NCBI RefSeq assembly: GCF_014204945.1
Contig: NZ_JACHMN010000002.1
Coordinates: 2,122,503 to 2,186,502 of the forward strand
Direction: 5' to 3'
Length of the DNA stretch: 64,000 nt
Source of the DNA: Allocatelliglobosispora scoriae
Lineage (GTDB): Bacteria > Actinomycetota > Actinomycetes > Mycobacteriales > Micromonosporaceae
Shown in pieces: positions 46,478 to 55,585 of this stretch (its first letter is position 1; each line of letters opens with the position of its first letter). The notes under the pieces were generated by a model. The model was not told where the DNA came from. It saw nothing but the letters and a program-made list of their open reading frames with translations, and did no database searches. The position numbers and the translations under genes are program-made.

Positions 46478-48373
46478 TCAGACGTGCGGGAGGCGCCTGC
46501 GGACGTCGGGGAGCTCGGACGGGCCGGGCTGCCAGGTCGAGACCCATTCGCCCTGGTCCGGGGGCGGGAGCACGCCTGACTCCAGGAAGTCGTATCGGCC
46601 CTCGGTGATCAAGGCCGCCGCCCGCGCATCCGTGGCGTCGGTGTTGTGCCACAACGCGTGGAAGAGGTCGTCGACGCGCAGCCTCGCCTGGCTGCAGAAG
46701 AGCTGTGCCAGCTCCACCTCGGCGGGATTGCCCGAGTGGTGCGCCCGGACGCAGACGGCACTGATCGCGAAGAGCTCCGCGCCGATGTCGACCACCCGAC
46801 CGAGGAACCCCTGCTTGCGCTCCAGCTTCCCCTGCCAGCGGGCCATCCCGGCGAAGGTGGAGCGGGCGAGGCGGCGGGAGGCGCGCTCGGCGTACCGCAG
46901 ATGGGTCGCCAACGGGCCGAAGGAGCTGAAGCCCCAGAACGTGCCGCGACCCACGACGAGCGTGGGGAGCCAGCGGGCGTAGAAGCCCGCCGCCCGCAGC
47001 GCGGCCTTCGCCTTGCGGCCCAGGGGTGCCTTGGGGTCGATGATGTCCCCCGCGACGGCGAGGTGCTTGTCGACCGCCTCGCGGGCGATGAAGAGGTGCA
47101 TGATCTCCGTCGAGCCCTCGAAGATCCGGTTGATCCGCAGGTCGCGCAGGAGCTGCTCGGCGGCGAGCGGCTTCTCCCCCCGCGCACCGAGCGAGGTGGC
47201 GCTCTCATAGCCGCGCCCGCCTCGGATCTGGATCAGCTCGTCGGCGACGGTCCAGGCCTTCTCCGAGCCGTAGAGCTTGCTGATCGCGGCCTCGATGCGG
47301 AAGTCGTTGCGGTCGTCGTCGGCGAGCATGCAGCACAGGTCCACCATGGACTCCATGCCGTAGGTCGTGGCCGCGATGAAGGCGAGCTTGCTCGCGACCG
47401 CCTCGTGCTCGGCGACCGGCGCGCCCCACTGGACCCGTTCGGCGGCCCAGCGGCGGCCCACGTTGAGGCACCATTTTCCGGCCGAGACGCACATCGCGGG
47501 CAGCGAGAGGCGGCCGGTGTTGAGCGTGGCGAGCGCGATCCGCAGGCCTCGGCCCTCACCGCCGATGACGTCCTCATCCGGGACGAAGACGTCGTGCAGC
47601 CTGGTCACGCTGTTCTCCAGGCCGCGCAGGCCGAGGAAGGCGTTGCGCCGCTCGACGGTGACGCCGTCGGCCTCCGACTCCACGATGAAGGCGGTGATCG
47701 ACTTGCCGGTCTTCGCCATCACCACCAGCAGGGTCGCGACCGTGCCGTTGGTGGCCCAGAGCTTGACGCCGTTGAGCTTGTAGCCGCCCTCGACCTTGGT
47801 CGCGGTCGTCTGCAACCGCGCCGGGTCCGAACCCACGTCCGGCTCCGTCAGCAGGAACGCCGAGACCTCACCCCGGGCCAGGCGCGGCAGGAACCGCCGC
47901 TTCTGGTCCTCGGTGCCGAATTCCTTCAACGGTTGGGGTACGCCGATCGACTGGTGCGCCGAGAGCAGCGCCCCGAGAGCAGCGCTCGCCGATCCCGCCA
48001 GCCCCAGCGCCCGGCAGTAGTGCAGGTTGGACAGGCCGAGGCCGCCGTACTCCGGGGCGATCTTCATGCCGAAGGCGCCCAGCTCGGCGAGGCCCGCGAA
48101 GACCTCGTCGGGGATCCACGCCTCGCGCTCGATCTGCGCCCCGTCGACGTGCTCGGCGAGGAAGGCTTCGAGCTTGGGCAGGAACTCGTCGGCCCGGCGC
48201 TGGTGCTCGGCGTCGGACTGCGGCCACGGATTGATCAGGTCGAGCCGGAAGTCGCCCAGGAAGAGCTGCTTGCCGAAGCTCGGTTTGCGCCATTCGGTCT
48301 CGCGGGCGGCTTCGGCGACCTGCCTGGCCTGTGCCGCGTCGACGTGCGTAGGTGCCTGCTCTGTAGCGGTCAT
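46478..48373 (-). CDS. Acyl-CoA dehydrogenase family protein, long form
   Basis: 631 residues of FAD-dependent acyl-CoA dehydrogenase with a C-terminal extension of about 200 residues beyond the 380-residue core. Signatures are EYGGLGLSNLHYCRALGLAG, FLLTEPDVGSDPARLQTTAT, KLWATNGTVATLLVVMAK, GSEKAWTVADELIQIRGGRGYESATSLG and RINRIFEGSTEIMHLFIAREA with the likely catalytic Glu. The size and C-terminal helices match the FadE10-like long subgroup used on long or very long chains. ATG at 48373 follows GGGGGTG. It stands alone. Confidence 0.9.
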   Translation of the reverse strand: MTATEQAPTHVDAAQARQVAEAARETEWRKPSFGKQLFLGDFRLDLINPWPQSDAEHQRRADEFLPKLEAFLAEHVDGAQIEREAWIPDEVFAGLAELGAFGMKIAPEYGGLGLSNLHYCRALGLAGSASAALGALLSAHQSIGVPQPLKEFGTEDQKRRFLPRLARGEVSAFLLTEPDVGSDPARLQTTATKVEGGYKLNGVKLWATNGTVATLLVVMAKTGKSITAFIVESEADGVTVERRNAFLGLRGLENSVTRLHDVFVPDEDVIGGEGRGLRIALATLNTGRLSLPAMCVSAGKWCLNVGRRWAAERVQWGAPVAEHEAVASKLAFIAATTYGMESMVDLCCMLADDDRNDFRIEAAISKLYGSEKAWTVADELIQIRGGRGYESATSLGARGEKPLAAEQLLRDLRINRIFEGSTEIMHLFIAREAVDKHLAVAGDIIDPKAPLGRKAKAALRAAGFYARWLPTLVVGRGTFWGFSSFGPLATHLRYAERASRRLARSTFAGMARWQGKLERKQGFLGRVVDIGAELFAISAVCVRAHHSGNPAEVELAQLFCSQARLRVDDLFHALWHNTDATDARAAALITEGRYDFLESGVLPPPDQGEWVSTWQPGPSELPDVRRRLPHV

Positions 48374-48449
48374 CGCACACCCCCGGTAGGGTCCTTCAAC
48401 CACCCTACCGCCGCCCCTTACCCGTCGGTAGGGCCGTATCGGTGAGCGT

Positions 48450-49187
48450 CTACTCGTACTGTTGTTTGGGCGCGTCGACCTGTCGCCACTCGGCCACGTC
48501 GATGAAGGGGATCTTCTCGCCGTTGACGTCGTCCACCGACACCTTGTCGCTGTAGCTACCCACGATCTCGACCCACGAATCGTCGGCGAGCCCGGTCGGT
48601 CCGTCCCCGGCGAAGGCGACCTTGATCGGCCGGGCATCGGCGGCGCAGCAGGAGAGGATCATGCGGGCCAGGATCTGCCGGCCGTCGGCGCCGGTGGTGA
48701 GGAAGCCGGTCAGCTTGACCTGCCGGCCCCTCATCGAGACGCCGTTGTCGAAGATCGCCCGTGAGGCGTAGTCGAGCACGCTGATCTCGGCCGGATCACC
48801 GGCGGGCAGCGGTGCGAAGTCCGACTCGGCGACGGCGGAGAGGGCGGTCCCCGCCTGGCCGGCCGCGTAGGCACCCATCGCGGGCGGCGCCACGAGCAGC
48901 AGCCCGAGTACCGGCCCGATGATCATCCATCCGGCCTTCGGTTCGGCGTGCTTCGCGTGGTCGTGCTCGTCATCGTGGTCGGCGCACTCGGTGTCCACGA
49001 CGGTGCCGTGCCGGAACTCGTAGTAGAGCGTCATCACCGCAGCCGCGAGCAGCACGATCCCGGCGAGGATGAGGAAGGGCCGCAACCCCTCCTTCACATA
49101 CCGCAGGTAGACGTCGCCGATCAGCGTGACCTTCAGGATCGCCCCGCCGAGCAGCACCATCACCACAGCCTGAGCCTGCCGATTCAC
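48450..49187 (-). CDS. TIGR03943/DUF1980 family protein
   Basis: 245 residues. Two N-terminal helices (AVVMVLLGGAILKVTLIGDV, PFLILAGIVLLAAAVMTLYY), then a His/Asp/Glu loop (CADHDDEHDHAKHAEPKAG) likely to bind metal, a third helix, and a soluble beta domain with FLTTGADGRQILARMILSCCAADARPIKVAF, where CCAADA is the family Cys motif. These proteins almost always pair with a DUF318-type permease, as here upstream. The pair has been connected with metal handling, but the exact role is unsettled. GTG at 49187. Confidence 0.88.
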   Translation of the reverse strand: MNRQAQAVVMVLLGGAILKVTLIGDVYLRYVKEGLRPFLILAGIVLLAAAVMTLYYEFRHGTVVDTECADHDDEHDHAKHAEPKAGWMIIGPVLGLLLVAPPAMGAYAAGQAGTALSAVAESDFAPLPAGDPAEISVLDYASRAIFDNGVSMRGRQVKLTGFLTTGADGRQILARMILSCCAADARPIKVAFAGDGPTGLADDSWVEIVGSYSDKVSVDDVNGEKIPFIDVAEWRQVDAPKQQYE

Positions 49188-49236
49188 GGTGCACCCGCTC
49201 TCGTGTCGCAGCGGCGAGCTGTCGGCTCACCGCGTA

Positions 49237-49306
49237 GGCGCAACTCTTCAAGAGTTGGTGTTATCGCGCGGGGCGCGAGTAACACCAACTCTTGAAGAGT
49301 TGCGCC
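49237..49306. repeat. Family A palindrome (A9)
   Basis: Perfect 27-nt arms (49237-49263, 49280-49306) with the CACCAACTCTTGAAGAGTTG form of the core, the CGCGGGGCGCG-rich loop between. It lies within the 127-bp gap of the permease/TIGR03943 operon, a place where it could lower downstream expression or protect the 3' end of the permease mRNA. Confidence 0.9.
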
Positions 49307-49314
49307 GATCTTGG

Positions 49315-50328
49315 TCATAGGAACAGCCAGCCGTACAGGCCGGCCAGACCGACGCCGACCAGGAAGGTCGTCGGGGCGAACCGGGCGGCGAACCGGCGGC
49401 CGAAGACCCCGGCCTGCATGGAGATCAGCTTGAGGTCGACCATCGGCCCGACCACGAGGAACGCCAGCCGCGCCGTCAGCGAGAACTGCGACAGCGAGGC
49501 CGCCACGAACGCGTCCGCCTCGGAGCAGATGCTGAGCAGCACCGCGAGCAGCGCCAGCACGAGCACCGAGAGCACCGGCTGGTCGGCGACGGTGAGCATC
49601 CACCGCTCCGGCACGACCACGTTGATCGTCGCGGCGGCAGCGGCACCGAGCGCCAGGAAGCCCCCGGCGTGGATGATGTCGTGCCGGCACGCGGCCCAGA
49701 AGGCCCGGGGCTTGGAGAGCCCGTCGAGCTCGGGCCGGGCGGGCATCCGGATCCACTCGGCCTTGCCCAGCCGGATCCAGAGCCAGCCCATCACCATCGC
49801 CACGATCAGGCTGACGACCGCGCGCGCCACCACCATGCCCGGCTTGCCGGGGAAGGCGATCGCCGTCGCCGTCAGCACGATCGGGTTGATCGCGGGCGCG
49901 GCGAGCAGGAACGCGAGCGCGGCGGCCGGAGTCACCCCGCGCCGGATCAGCGAGCCCGCGATCGGCACCGAGCCGCACTCGCAACCGGGCAGGATCACCC
50001 CCGCGCAGCTCGCGACCGGTACGGCGAGGGCCGGGTGCTTGGGCAGCGCCTTCGCCCAGAAGGACCGTGGCACGAAGACCGCGATCACGGCACTGAGCGC
50101 CACCCCGAAGACGAGGAACGGTGTCGCCTGCAGCATCACCGAGACGAAGACGGTGGTCCAGGTCGACATCTGCGGGCCGGAGAGGAGATCGGCGACCCGC
50201 GAGCGGAAGACGACGAGCAGGACGAGCACGACGGCGAGCACCTCGACGGAGCCGATCCGCCCGTCGAACAGGCCACGCCGCGGCGGCTGGGCATCGGTGC
50301 CCCGCGGGGGTGCTTCGAGAAGTGCCAC
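49315..50328 (-). CDS. DUF318/SO_0444-type permease
   Basis: About 337 residues with eight or more transmembrane helices. The conserved motif CAGVILPGCECGSVPIAGSLIRRGVTPAAALAFLLAAPAINPIVL holds a CxC pair thought to guide metal ions, and a second repeat shows SICSEADAFVAASLSQFSLTARLAFLVVGPMVDLKLI. It is the usual partner of the TIGR03943 protein. GTG at 50328, after AAGGGGCGAGA, is my choice; a GTG at 50364 is also in frame and would start closer to the TPP riboswitch region on the other strand. Confidence 0.87.
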   Translation of the reverse strand: MALLEAPPRGTDAQPPRRGLFDGRIGSVEVLAVVLVLLVVFRSRVADLLSGPQMSTWTTVFVSVMLQATPFLVFGVALSAVIAVFVPRSFWAKALPKHPALAVPVASCAGVILPGCECGSVPIAGSLIRRGVTPAAALAFLLAAPAINPIVLTATAIAFPGKPGMVVARAVVSLIVAMVMGWLWIRLGKAEWIRMPARPELDGLSKPRAFWAACRHDIIHAGGFLALGAAAAATINVVVPERWMLTVADQPVLSVLVLALLAVLLSICSEADAFVAASLSQFSLTARLAFLVVGPMVDLKLISMQAGVFGRRFAARFAPTTFLVGVGLAGLYGWLFL

Positions 50329-50410
50329 GGTCGAATCTCGCCCCTTCGATGTGCCGACCGACACAACTTACCGCCCGCGAGCGGGTGTAGTCTCGCGGCA
50401 CAAGTGAACA

Positions 50411-50498
<88 letters not shown>

Positions 50499-50511
50499 TT
50501 CTCAGTTATCG

Positions 50512-50565
50512 CGCCATGTCTTGATCTCCGGCTGACTCCGTCAGCAGGATAATCCGGACATGGCG
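50512..50565 (+). promoter_or_regulatory. Expression-platform hairpin of the TPP riboswitch
   Basis: CGCCATGTC (50512-50520) pairs with GACATGGCG (50557-50565), and an inner GCTGAC/GTCAGC stem (50531-50536, 50540-50545) has a 3-nt loop. It lies between the aptamer and the ykoE ribosome site (TGGAGC). No U-tract is seen; control could be by Rho-type or translational means. Confidence 0.6.
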
Positions 50566-50609
50566 TGCGTCTTCTCCTGGTTCCGCACCCCTCGAACCTG
50601 GAGCAAATC

Positions 50610-51188
50610 ATGAACACTCGCTGGCGCACCGTCGACATCGTCGTCGCCTCGATCCTCGCCGTCGTCTTCGGCGTGATCTTCTGGGCCTGGGGCCTGCTCT
50701 GGAACGGACCCGGAGAGGTCCTCTTCGGCACCTTCAAGCCCGCCGCCGCCCTCATCTACGGGGTGTGGCTGCTGCCCGCCGTCCTCGCTCCGCTGATCAT
50801 CCAGAAGCCGGGCGCCGCGCTCTACACGGAGTTCATCGCCGCGACGGTGTCGGCACTGCTCGGGACCGGCTGGGGCATCACGGTTCTCTGGTACGGCCTG
50901 GCCCAGGGCCTCGCCGGTGAGCTCGGCTACGCCGCGTCCGGCTACAAGAAATTCGGCCTCCCCCAGGCCGCGTTCGCCTCCGTCCTGACCGGCGCCGCGG
51001 CGGCCGGGCTCGACCTCTTCTACTGGTACGCCGACTGGCAGGTCTCCTGGCAGGTCACCTACTTCGGTCTCGTCATCGCCAGCACCATCGTCATCGCCGG
51101 CCTCGGCGGCCTCGGCCTCACCCGTGGACTGTCCTCCGCGGGCGTGCTCGACCGCTTCCCGTCGGGCCGCTCACGCGAGCTGGTCTAA
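50610..51188 (+). CDS. ykoE: ECF transporter S component for thiamine/HMP
   Basis: 192 residues with about five or six membrane helices: TVDIVVASILAVVFGVIFWAWGLLW, IYGVWLLPAVLAPLIIQKPGAALYTEFIAATVSALLG, and a GLAQGLAGELGYAASGYKKFGLPQA segment typical of YkoE. It gives substrate specificity to an energy-coupling-factor importer. ATG at 50610 follows TGGAGC. Its TPP riboswitch confirms the thiamine or hydroxymethylpyrimidine role. The ATPase and T component follow at once. Confidence 0.93.
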   Translation: MNTRWRTVDIVVASILAVVFGVIFWAWGLLWNGPGEVLFGTFKPAAALIYGVWLLPAVLAPLIIQKPGAALYTEFIAATVSALLGTGWGITVLWYGLAQGLAGELGYAASGYKKFGLPQAAFASVLTGAAAAGLDLFYWYADWQVSWQVTYFGLVIASTIVIAGLGGLGLTRGLSSAGVLDRFPSGRSRELV

Positions 51189-51192
51189 ACCC

Positions 51193-52533
51193 TTGATAAC
51201 ACTGGAGGGGTACGGGTGGCGTCACGCCGGCCGTCGTGCGTGGGCGATCCGGGGCGTCGACCTGCGGATCGCTCGCGGCGAACGGGTGCTGCTGCTCGGC
51301 CCCTCCGGTGCCGGAAAGTCCACACTGCTGCACGCGATGGCCGGGCTGCTCCCCGGTGACTCGGGCGAGTCCGAGGGGACCCTGACCGTCGCCGGGCACA
51401 CCGGCATCGTCTTCCAGGACCCGCAGGCGCAGCTCGTCATGTCCCGCGCGGGCGACGAGGTCGCCTTCGGCCTGGAGAACCTCGGCTGGCCCGTCGAGAA
51501 GCTGTGGCCCCGCGTCGACGAGCTGCTCGGCCGGGTCGGCTTCCCCTACGGCCGGGACCGGTCCACCGACAGCCTCTCCGGCGGCGAGCAGCAGCGATTG
51601 GCGCTGGCCGGAGCGCTCGCCCCCCGTCCGGAGGTGCTGCTCCTCGACGAGCCCACCGCCAACCTCGACCCGGCCGGTGCCGCGCTGGTCCGGGCCGCGC
51701 TGCGCGACGCGGTCGACGCCGACACCACCGTCGTCCTGATCGAGCACCGCATCGCCGAGGTGCTGGAGCTCGTGACCCGCGTCGTGGTCCTCAGCCCCGG
51801 TGGCGGAGTTCGCGCGGACGGCCCGCCCGCCCTGCTCGACGGCCCGCTCGGCGACGAGCTCGCCGCCGACGGGGTCTGGGTGCCGGGGCGGTCCGTGCCG
51901 GTCTTTCCCAGCCGGACGACGCCCGGCGACACGGTGATCTCGACATCGGCGTTGCGGATCCGCGACATCACCTACGCCGATCTGGAGATCCACGCCGCCG
52001 AGGCGCTGGCGATCACCGGGCCCAACGGGAGCGGCAAGTCCACCCTGGCCCTGGCCCTGGGCGGGCTGACGAAGCCGAGCGGCGGGGTGGTGCGTACCCC
52101 CGAGGGGGAACCGCGGCGCTGGCGCGCGCGTCTCCTGGCCGAGCGGATCGGGTCGGTCTTCCAGAACCCGGAGCACCAGTTCGCGACGACGACCGTACGG
52201 GCGGAGCTGGCGCTCGGCGGCACCGCGCCGGAACGCGTCGACGAGCTGCTGGAGCGGTTGCGCCTGGCCCACCTCGCGGGTGCCAACCCGTTCACCCTCT
52301 CCGGTGGCGAGGCGCGGCGGCTCTCCGTCGCGACGGCGCTCGCGGCGCGGCCGAGGACGCTCATCCTGGACGAGCCGACCTTCGGGCAGGACCGTCGTAC
52401 GTGGACAGAGCTGATCGGCATGCTCGCCGGGCTGCGCGACGACGGCCACGCGATCGTCGCCGTCACCCACGATCCCGACGTCGTCGGATCGCTCGCCGAC
52501 CGCCACCTGGCCCTTCCGGCGCGGCAGTCATGA
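51193..52533 (+). CDS. ykoD: ECF transporter double ATPase
   Basis: About 446 residues with two fused ABC ATPase domains. Domain 1: GPSGAGKSTLLHAMAGLLPGD, FQDPQAQLVMSRAGDEVAFGLEN, LSGGEQQRLALAGALAPRPEVLLLDEPTANLD. Domain 2: GPNGSGKSTLALALGGL, FQNPEHQFATTTVRAELALGG, LSGGEARRLSVATALAARPRTLILDEPTFGQD. A TTG start at 51193, 4 nt after ykoE, is my choice as the protein homology begins there; no canonical ATG is available nearby. It overlaps ykoC by 4 nt. Confidence 0.92.
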   Translation: MITLEGYGWRHAGRRAWAIRGVDLRIARGERVLLLGPSGAGKSTLLHAMAGLLPGDSGESEGTLTVAGHTGIVFQDPQAQLVMSRAGDEVAFGLENLGWPVEKLWPRVDELLGRVGFPYGRDRSTDSLSGGEQQRLALAGALAPRPEVLLLDEPTANLDPAGAALVRAALRDAVDADTTVVLIEHRIAEVLELVTRVVVLSPGGGVRADGPPALLDGPLGDELAADGVWVPGRSVPVFPSRTTPGDTVISTSALRIRDITYADLEIHAAEALAITGPNGSGKSTLALALGGLTKPSGGVVRTPEGEPRRWRARLLAERIGSVFQNPEHQFATTTVRAELALGGTAPERVDELLERLRLAHLAGANPFTLSGGEARRLSVATALAARPRTLILDEPTFGQDRRTWTELIGMLAGLRDDGHAIVAVTHDPDVVGSLADRHLALPARQS

Positions 52534-53285
52534 CCGGCACCCGGGCACCGCTGGCCCGGCGCGCGCCGGTCGCGAAGATCGGTGCGGTGCTGATCCTGTC
52601 GATCGCCGTCCTCACCTCCCGCGACCCGCTCGCCCTCGGCCTGGTGATCGGCGTATCGCTGCTGCTCTCGCCGTTCTTCGGCATCGCGCCGTGGACGCTG
52701 CTCCGGCGCGCCTGGCCCGCGCTGCTCGGGGCCGCCACCGTCATCTTCTCCCTGGCGCTCTTCGCCGCCGACCGGTCCGGCGACGTCCTGCTGCACGTCG
52801 GCCCGCTGCTCATCACCACCACGGTCCTGGACAACGCCGTCTCGCTCGCCCTGCGGCTCATCGCCGTCGCGCTGCCCAGCGTCCTGGTCTTCAGCACCAC
52901 CGACCCGACCGACCTCGCCGACTCGCTGATGCAGCACGCGAAGGCGCCGCCCCGGTTCGCGATCGGTGCGCTCGCAGCGTTTCGACTGGTCGGGCTCTTC
53001 AGCGACGAGTGGCGGCTGATCGCGATGGCTCGGCGGGCGCGCGGCATCGATGCCGGGCTCAATCCGATCGCCCGGTTGCGTACCTTCGCGAGCACGGCGT
53101 TCACCCTGCTCGTCAGCGCGATCCGGCGGGGCACCCGGCTCGCGACCGCGATGGACGCCCGGGGCTTCGACGCCGGGCTGCCCCGCAGCGTGGCGCGCCC
53201 GATGCCGTTCAGCCGGTCGGACTGGCTCTTCCTCGCCGCCGGCACCGTACTGGCGGCAGCGGTGGCCCTGATCACCCACCGCTGA
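52530..53285 (+). CDS. ykoC: ECF transporter T component
   Basis: 251 residues with about five membrane helices of the CbiQ/EcfT type. The two cytoplasmic coupling motifs are visible as RRARGIDAG and ATAMDARGFDAG, each carrying the Ala-Arg-Gly core that docks the ATPases. ATG at 52530 overlaps the ykoD stop as ATGA. It is the last gene of the TPP-controlled operon. Confidence 0.93.
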   Translation: MTGTRAPLARRAPVAKIGAVLILSIAVLTSRDPLALGLVIGVSLLLSPFFGIAPWTLLRRAWPALLGAATVIFSLALFAADRSGDVLLHVGPLLITTTVLDNAVSLALRLIAVALPSVLVFSTTDPTDLADSLMQHAKAPPRFAIGALAAFRLVGLFSDEWRLIAMARRARGIDAGLNPIARLRTFASTAFTLLVSAIRRGTRLATAMDARGFDAGLPRSVARPMPFSRSDWLFLAAGTVLAAAVALITHR

Positions 53286-53320
53286 CCACCGCTGACCACC
53301 GCTGGCCCACCGCTCGCCTG

Positions 53321-53354
53321 CCCAAGATCGCCGCAACTCTTCAAGAGTTGGTCC
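53321..53354. repeat. Family A half element (A10)
   Basis: CCCAAGATCGCCGCAACTC, the core, then GTTGGTCC. It lies 47 nt before the cupin start and is inverted relative to A11 on the other side of that gene. Confidence 0.88.
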
Positions 53355-53400
53355 TAAGACGGGTCGGCCCCGCTCCTCCGGTCGGTGGGATCATCACGGC

Positions 53401-53853
53401 ATGACTGCTGTGATCCATCCAGGTCCGATCGAACGGCTCATGGTCGTCACCAACGAGGTGCTGATCCGGCTGCGCGGCGAGGACACCGGCGGTGAGCTCT
53501 CCATCGTGGAGTTCACGCTGCCCGCAGGCTCCACCGGCGCTTCGCCGCACATCCATCACGGGCACGCGGAGGAGTTCGTCATCATCACCGGCGAGGTGAC
53601 GTTCGACCTGGTCACGGATGGGGAACCGGCGGTCGGGGTGGTGGGTGCGGGTGGCACGGTCTCCGTACCGAGCGGGGTGGCGCACGGCTTCCGGAACACC
53701 TCCGACGCCGAGGCGAAGCTGATCGGCCTGTTCCGGCCCGCGGGCTATGAGGCCTACTTCCGCGACGTCCACGAGATGGTCATGTCGGGCCACGTCCCGA
53801 CCCCGGCCGACCTCGCCGAACTCCGAGCGCGCTACAACACGACCTCGCTGTAG
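53401..53853 (+). CDS. Cupin-domain protein
   Basis: 150 residues forming one conserved beta-barrel. Motif 1 is SPHIHHGHAEEFVIITGEVTF, with His and Glu metal ligands, and motif 2 is GTVSVPSGVAHGFRNTSDAEAKLIGLF. A helical tail follows. The metal site is complete, so either dioxygenase, isomerase or small-molecule binding activity is possible. ATG at 53401. The gene is bracketed by inverted half copies of repeat A. Confidence 0.88.
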   Translation: MTAVIHPGPIERLMVVTNEVLIRLRGEDTGGELSIVEFTLPAGSTGASPHIHHGHAEEFVIITGEVTFDLVTDGEPAVGVVGAGGTVSVPSGVAHGFRNTSDAEAKLIGLFRPAGYEAYFRDVHEMVMSGHVPTPADLAELRARYNTTSL

Positions 53854-53878
53854 CGCTCGCGATCACGCGCGATGTATG

Positions 53879-53910
53879 GGACCAACTCTTCAAGAGTTGC
53901 GGCGATCTTG
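53879..53910. repeat. Family A half element (A11)
   Basis: GGACCAACTCTTCAAGAGTT followed by GCGGCGATCTTG. It is the inverted complement of A10 and lies 26 nt after the cupin stop. Confidence 0.88.
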
Positions 53911-53935
53911 CGAGACCGGGGCTACAGGCTGTGCG

Positions 53936-54589
53936 CTACTTGCCGGTCACGATGCCGACCGCGATCGCCAGCACGATCGCGTTGTAGAAGAAGCTGATCA
54001 CGCTGTGCACCATCACGTGCCAGCGCAGCGCCCGGCTCTGCACCTCGACGTCGGACGCGGCGAAGGAGACCCCGAGCGTGAACGAGAAGTAGAGGAAGTC
54101 CACCACGTTCGGGTGCGGGCAGGCCGGAAACCGCCACTCGGTCCACTGGGCGTAAAAGCGCGCGTAGCCGAGGTGCAGCAGCATCCACGCGGCGACCATC
54201 ACGACGACACCGAGGCCGGTGATGAGCGATGTGTACTCGTCCTTGTCGGAGTCGCCGAGGACATCGAGGGCAGCACCGAGACCGGTGAGGCTGGCGGCCG
54301 CTGTGAAGAAGAAGCTGAAGCGGCGGCCGAGCAGCACCGCGCTCCACTGCGGCGGCGCCGGTTCGGGGACATTCGGATCGCTGAGGCGCTGCCGCCGGAT
54401 CCGGAAACCGCCGATGATCAGATAGGTGATCGCGACGGTGCTCCAGAGCAGCAGAAACAGCACCTGGGACTCGGAGGTGTCGCCGCCGAAGACGGTGAAG
54501 GCGAAGCCGCCGACGGCGAGCACCACCTCGGTGGCCCGGAAGATCAGCGCGCCGACCTGCCGTCGGACGGTGGCGATCGTCTGCGACAT
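53936..54589 (-). CDS. DUF1345 membrane protein
   Basis: 217 residues with about five membrane helices. Conserved DUF1345 features are a late VVDFLYFSFTLGVSFAASDVEVQSRALRWHVMVHSVISFFYNAIVLAIAVGI block and an aromatic HLGYARFYAQW loop. Function of the family is unknown. ATG at 54589 follows GGGGGTGG. It faces the cupin gene tail to tail across A11. Confidence 0.87.
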   Translation of the reverse strand: MSQTIATVRRQVGALIFRATEVVLAVGGFAFTVFGGDTSESQVLFLLLWSTVAITYLIIGGFRIRRQRLSDPNVPEPAPPQWSAVLLGRRFSFFFTAAASLTGLGAALDVLGDSDKDEYTSLITGLGVVVMVAAWMLLHLGYARFYAQWTEWRFPACPHPNVVDFLYFSFTLGVSFAASDVEVQSRALRWHVMVHSVISFFYNAIVLAIAVGIVTGK

Positions 54590-54643
54590 GACCACCCCCG
54601 TGCACCCTGTGTCCGGTTTGTCCCGGACGACGGAAATGCTAGC

Positions 54644-54797
54644 CGATGGTCGGCGCGACCGGCCGCGTCATGGCCCGATGGTCGGCACGACCCGGCTGTG
54701 TCATGACCCGATCGCCGGCGCGACCGGGCTGTGTCATGACCCGATCGCTGGCGCGACCGAGCTGTGTCATGACCCGATCGCTGGCGCGACCGGGTTT
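54644..54797. repeat. 33-bp tandem repeat overlapping the 3' end of uppS
   Basis: Four and two-thirds units: 54644-54675 (32 bp), 54676-54708, 54709-54741, 54742-54774 (33 bp each) and a partial unit to 54797. The consensus begins CGATCGCTGGCGCGACCGGG and ends TGTGTCATGACC, which contains the palindrome GTCATGAC. Unit length is a multiple of 3, and the last units overlap the uppS C-terminal codons and stop. Confidence 0.9.
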
Positions 54798-55576
54798 GGC
54801 AGCGCGCCGCCGAAGCGGCGGTCACGCTGGGCGTAGAGCTCGCACGCATACCACAGGTGGCGGCGGTCGAAATCCGGCCAGAGCACGTCGAGGTAGATCA
54901 TCTCGGCGTACGCGCTCTGCCACAGCAGGAAGTTGGAGGTGCGCTGCTCCCCCGACGGGCGCAGGAAGAGATCCACCTCGGGCACCTCGGGGTGGTAGAG
55001 GTAGCGCGAGAAGAGCTTTTCATTGATCTTGTCAGGCTTGACCCGCCCGGCCGCCACATCGCGGGCGATCGCGGCTGCGGCATCGGCGATCTCGGCCTGC
55101 CCGCCGTAATTGACGCAGAACTGCAGCGTCAACGTCGAGTTGTGCCTGCTCATCGCCTGCGCCGTCTCCAGCTCGTCGATGACGCTCTTCCAGAGCCGCC
55201 CGCGCCGCCCCGACCAGACCACCCGCACACCCAACTCCACGAGCTGGTCGCGGCGCCGCCGGATCACGTCGCGATTGAAGCCCATCAGGAAGCGGACCTC
55301 CTCGGGCGACCGCTTCCAGTTCTCCGTCGAGAAGGCATATGCCGACAGGTAGGGGATGCCGAGCTCGATCGCGCCCTCGATGGCGTCGAAGAGTGAGTGC
55401 TCGCCCTGCTCATGGCCCTTGGTCCGGGGCAGGCCACGGTCCTTGGCCCAGCGGCCGTTGCCATCCATCACGACGGCGATGTGCTTGGGCAGGGCATCCT
55501 TGGGCAGCGCGGGCGGACGGGCGCCGGACACGTGCGGGACTGGCGCCTTCGGTGCCCTCACGGACTGCCGGGACAT
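54767..55576 (-). CDS. uppS: Isoprenyl diphosphate synthase, cis type (UPP synthase)
   Basis: 269 residues. The substrate P-loop [27 protein letters not shown] carries catalytic Asp38; [34 protein letters not shown] and [27 protein letters not shown] are the later family regions. It makes the lipid carrier for peptidoglycan. ATG at 55576 is chosen over the in-frame GTG at 55582. It lies directly after recO, the usual actinobacterial order. The last codons (NPVAPAIGS) are formed by tandem-repeat DNA. Confidence 0.93.
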   Translation of the reverse strand: MSRQSVRAPKAPVPHVSGARPPALPKDALPKHIAVVMDGNGRWAKDRGLPRTKGHEQGEHSLFDAIEGAIELGIPYLSAYAFSTENWKRSPEEVRFLMGFNRDVIRRRRDQLVELGVRVVWSGRRGRLWKSVIDELETAQAMSRHNSTLTLQFCVNYGGQAEIADAAAAIARDVAAGRVKPDKINEKLFSRYLYHPEVPEVDLFLRPSGEQRTSNFLLWQSAYAEMIYLDVLWPDFDRRHLWYACELYAQRDRRFGGALPNPVAPAIGS

Positions 55577-55585
55577 AATCACTGC

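Noticed and set aside
54644-54797. 33-bp repeats as a CRISPR array
   Set aside because: Units follow each other without spacers and no cas gene is in the window. It is a plain tandem repeat.
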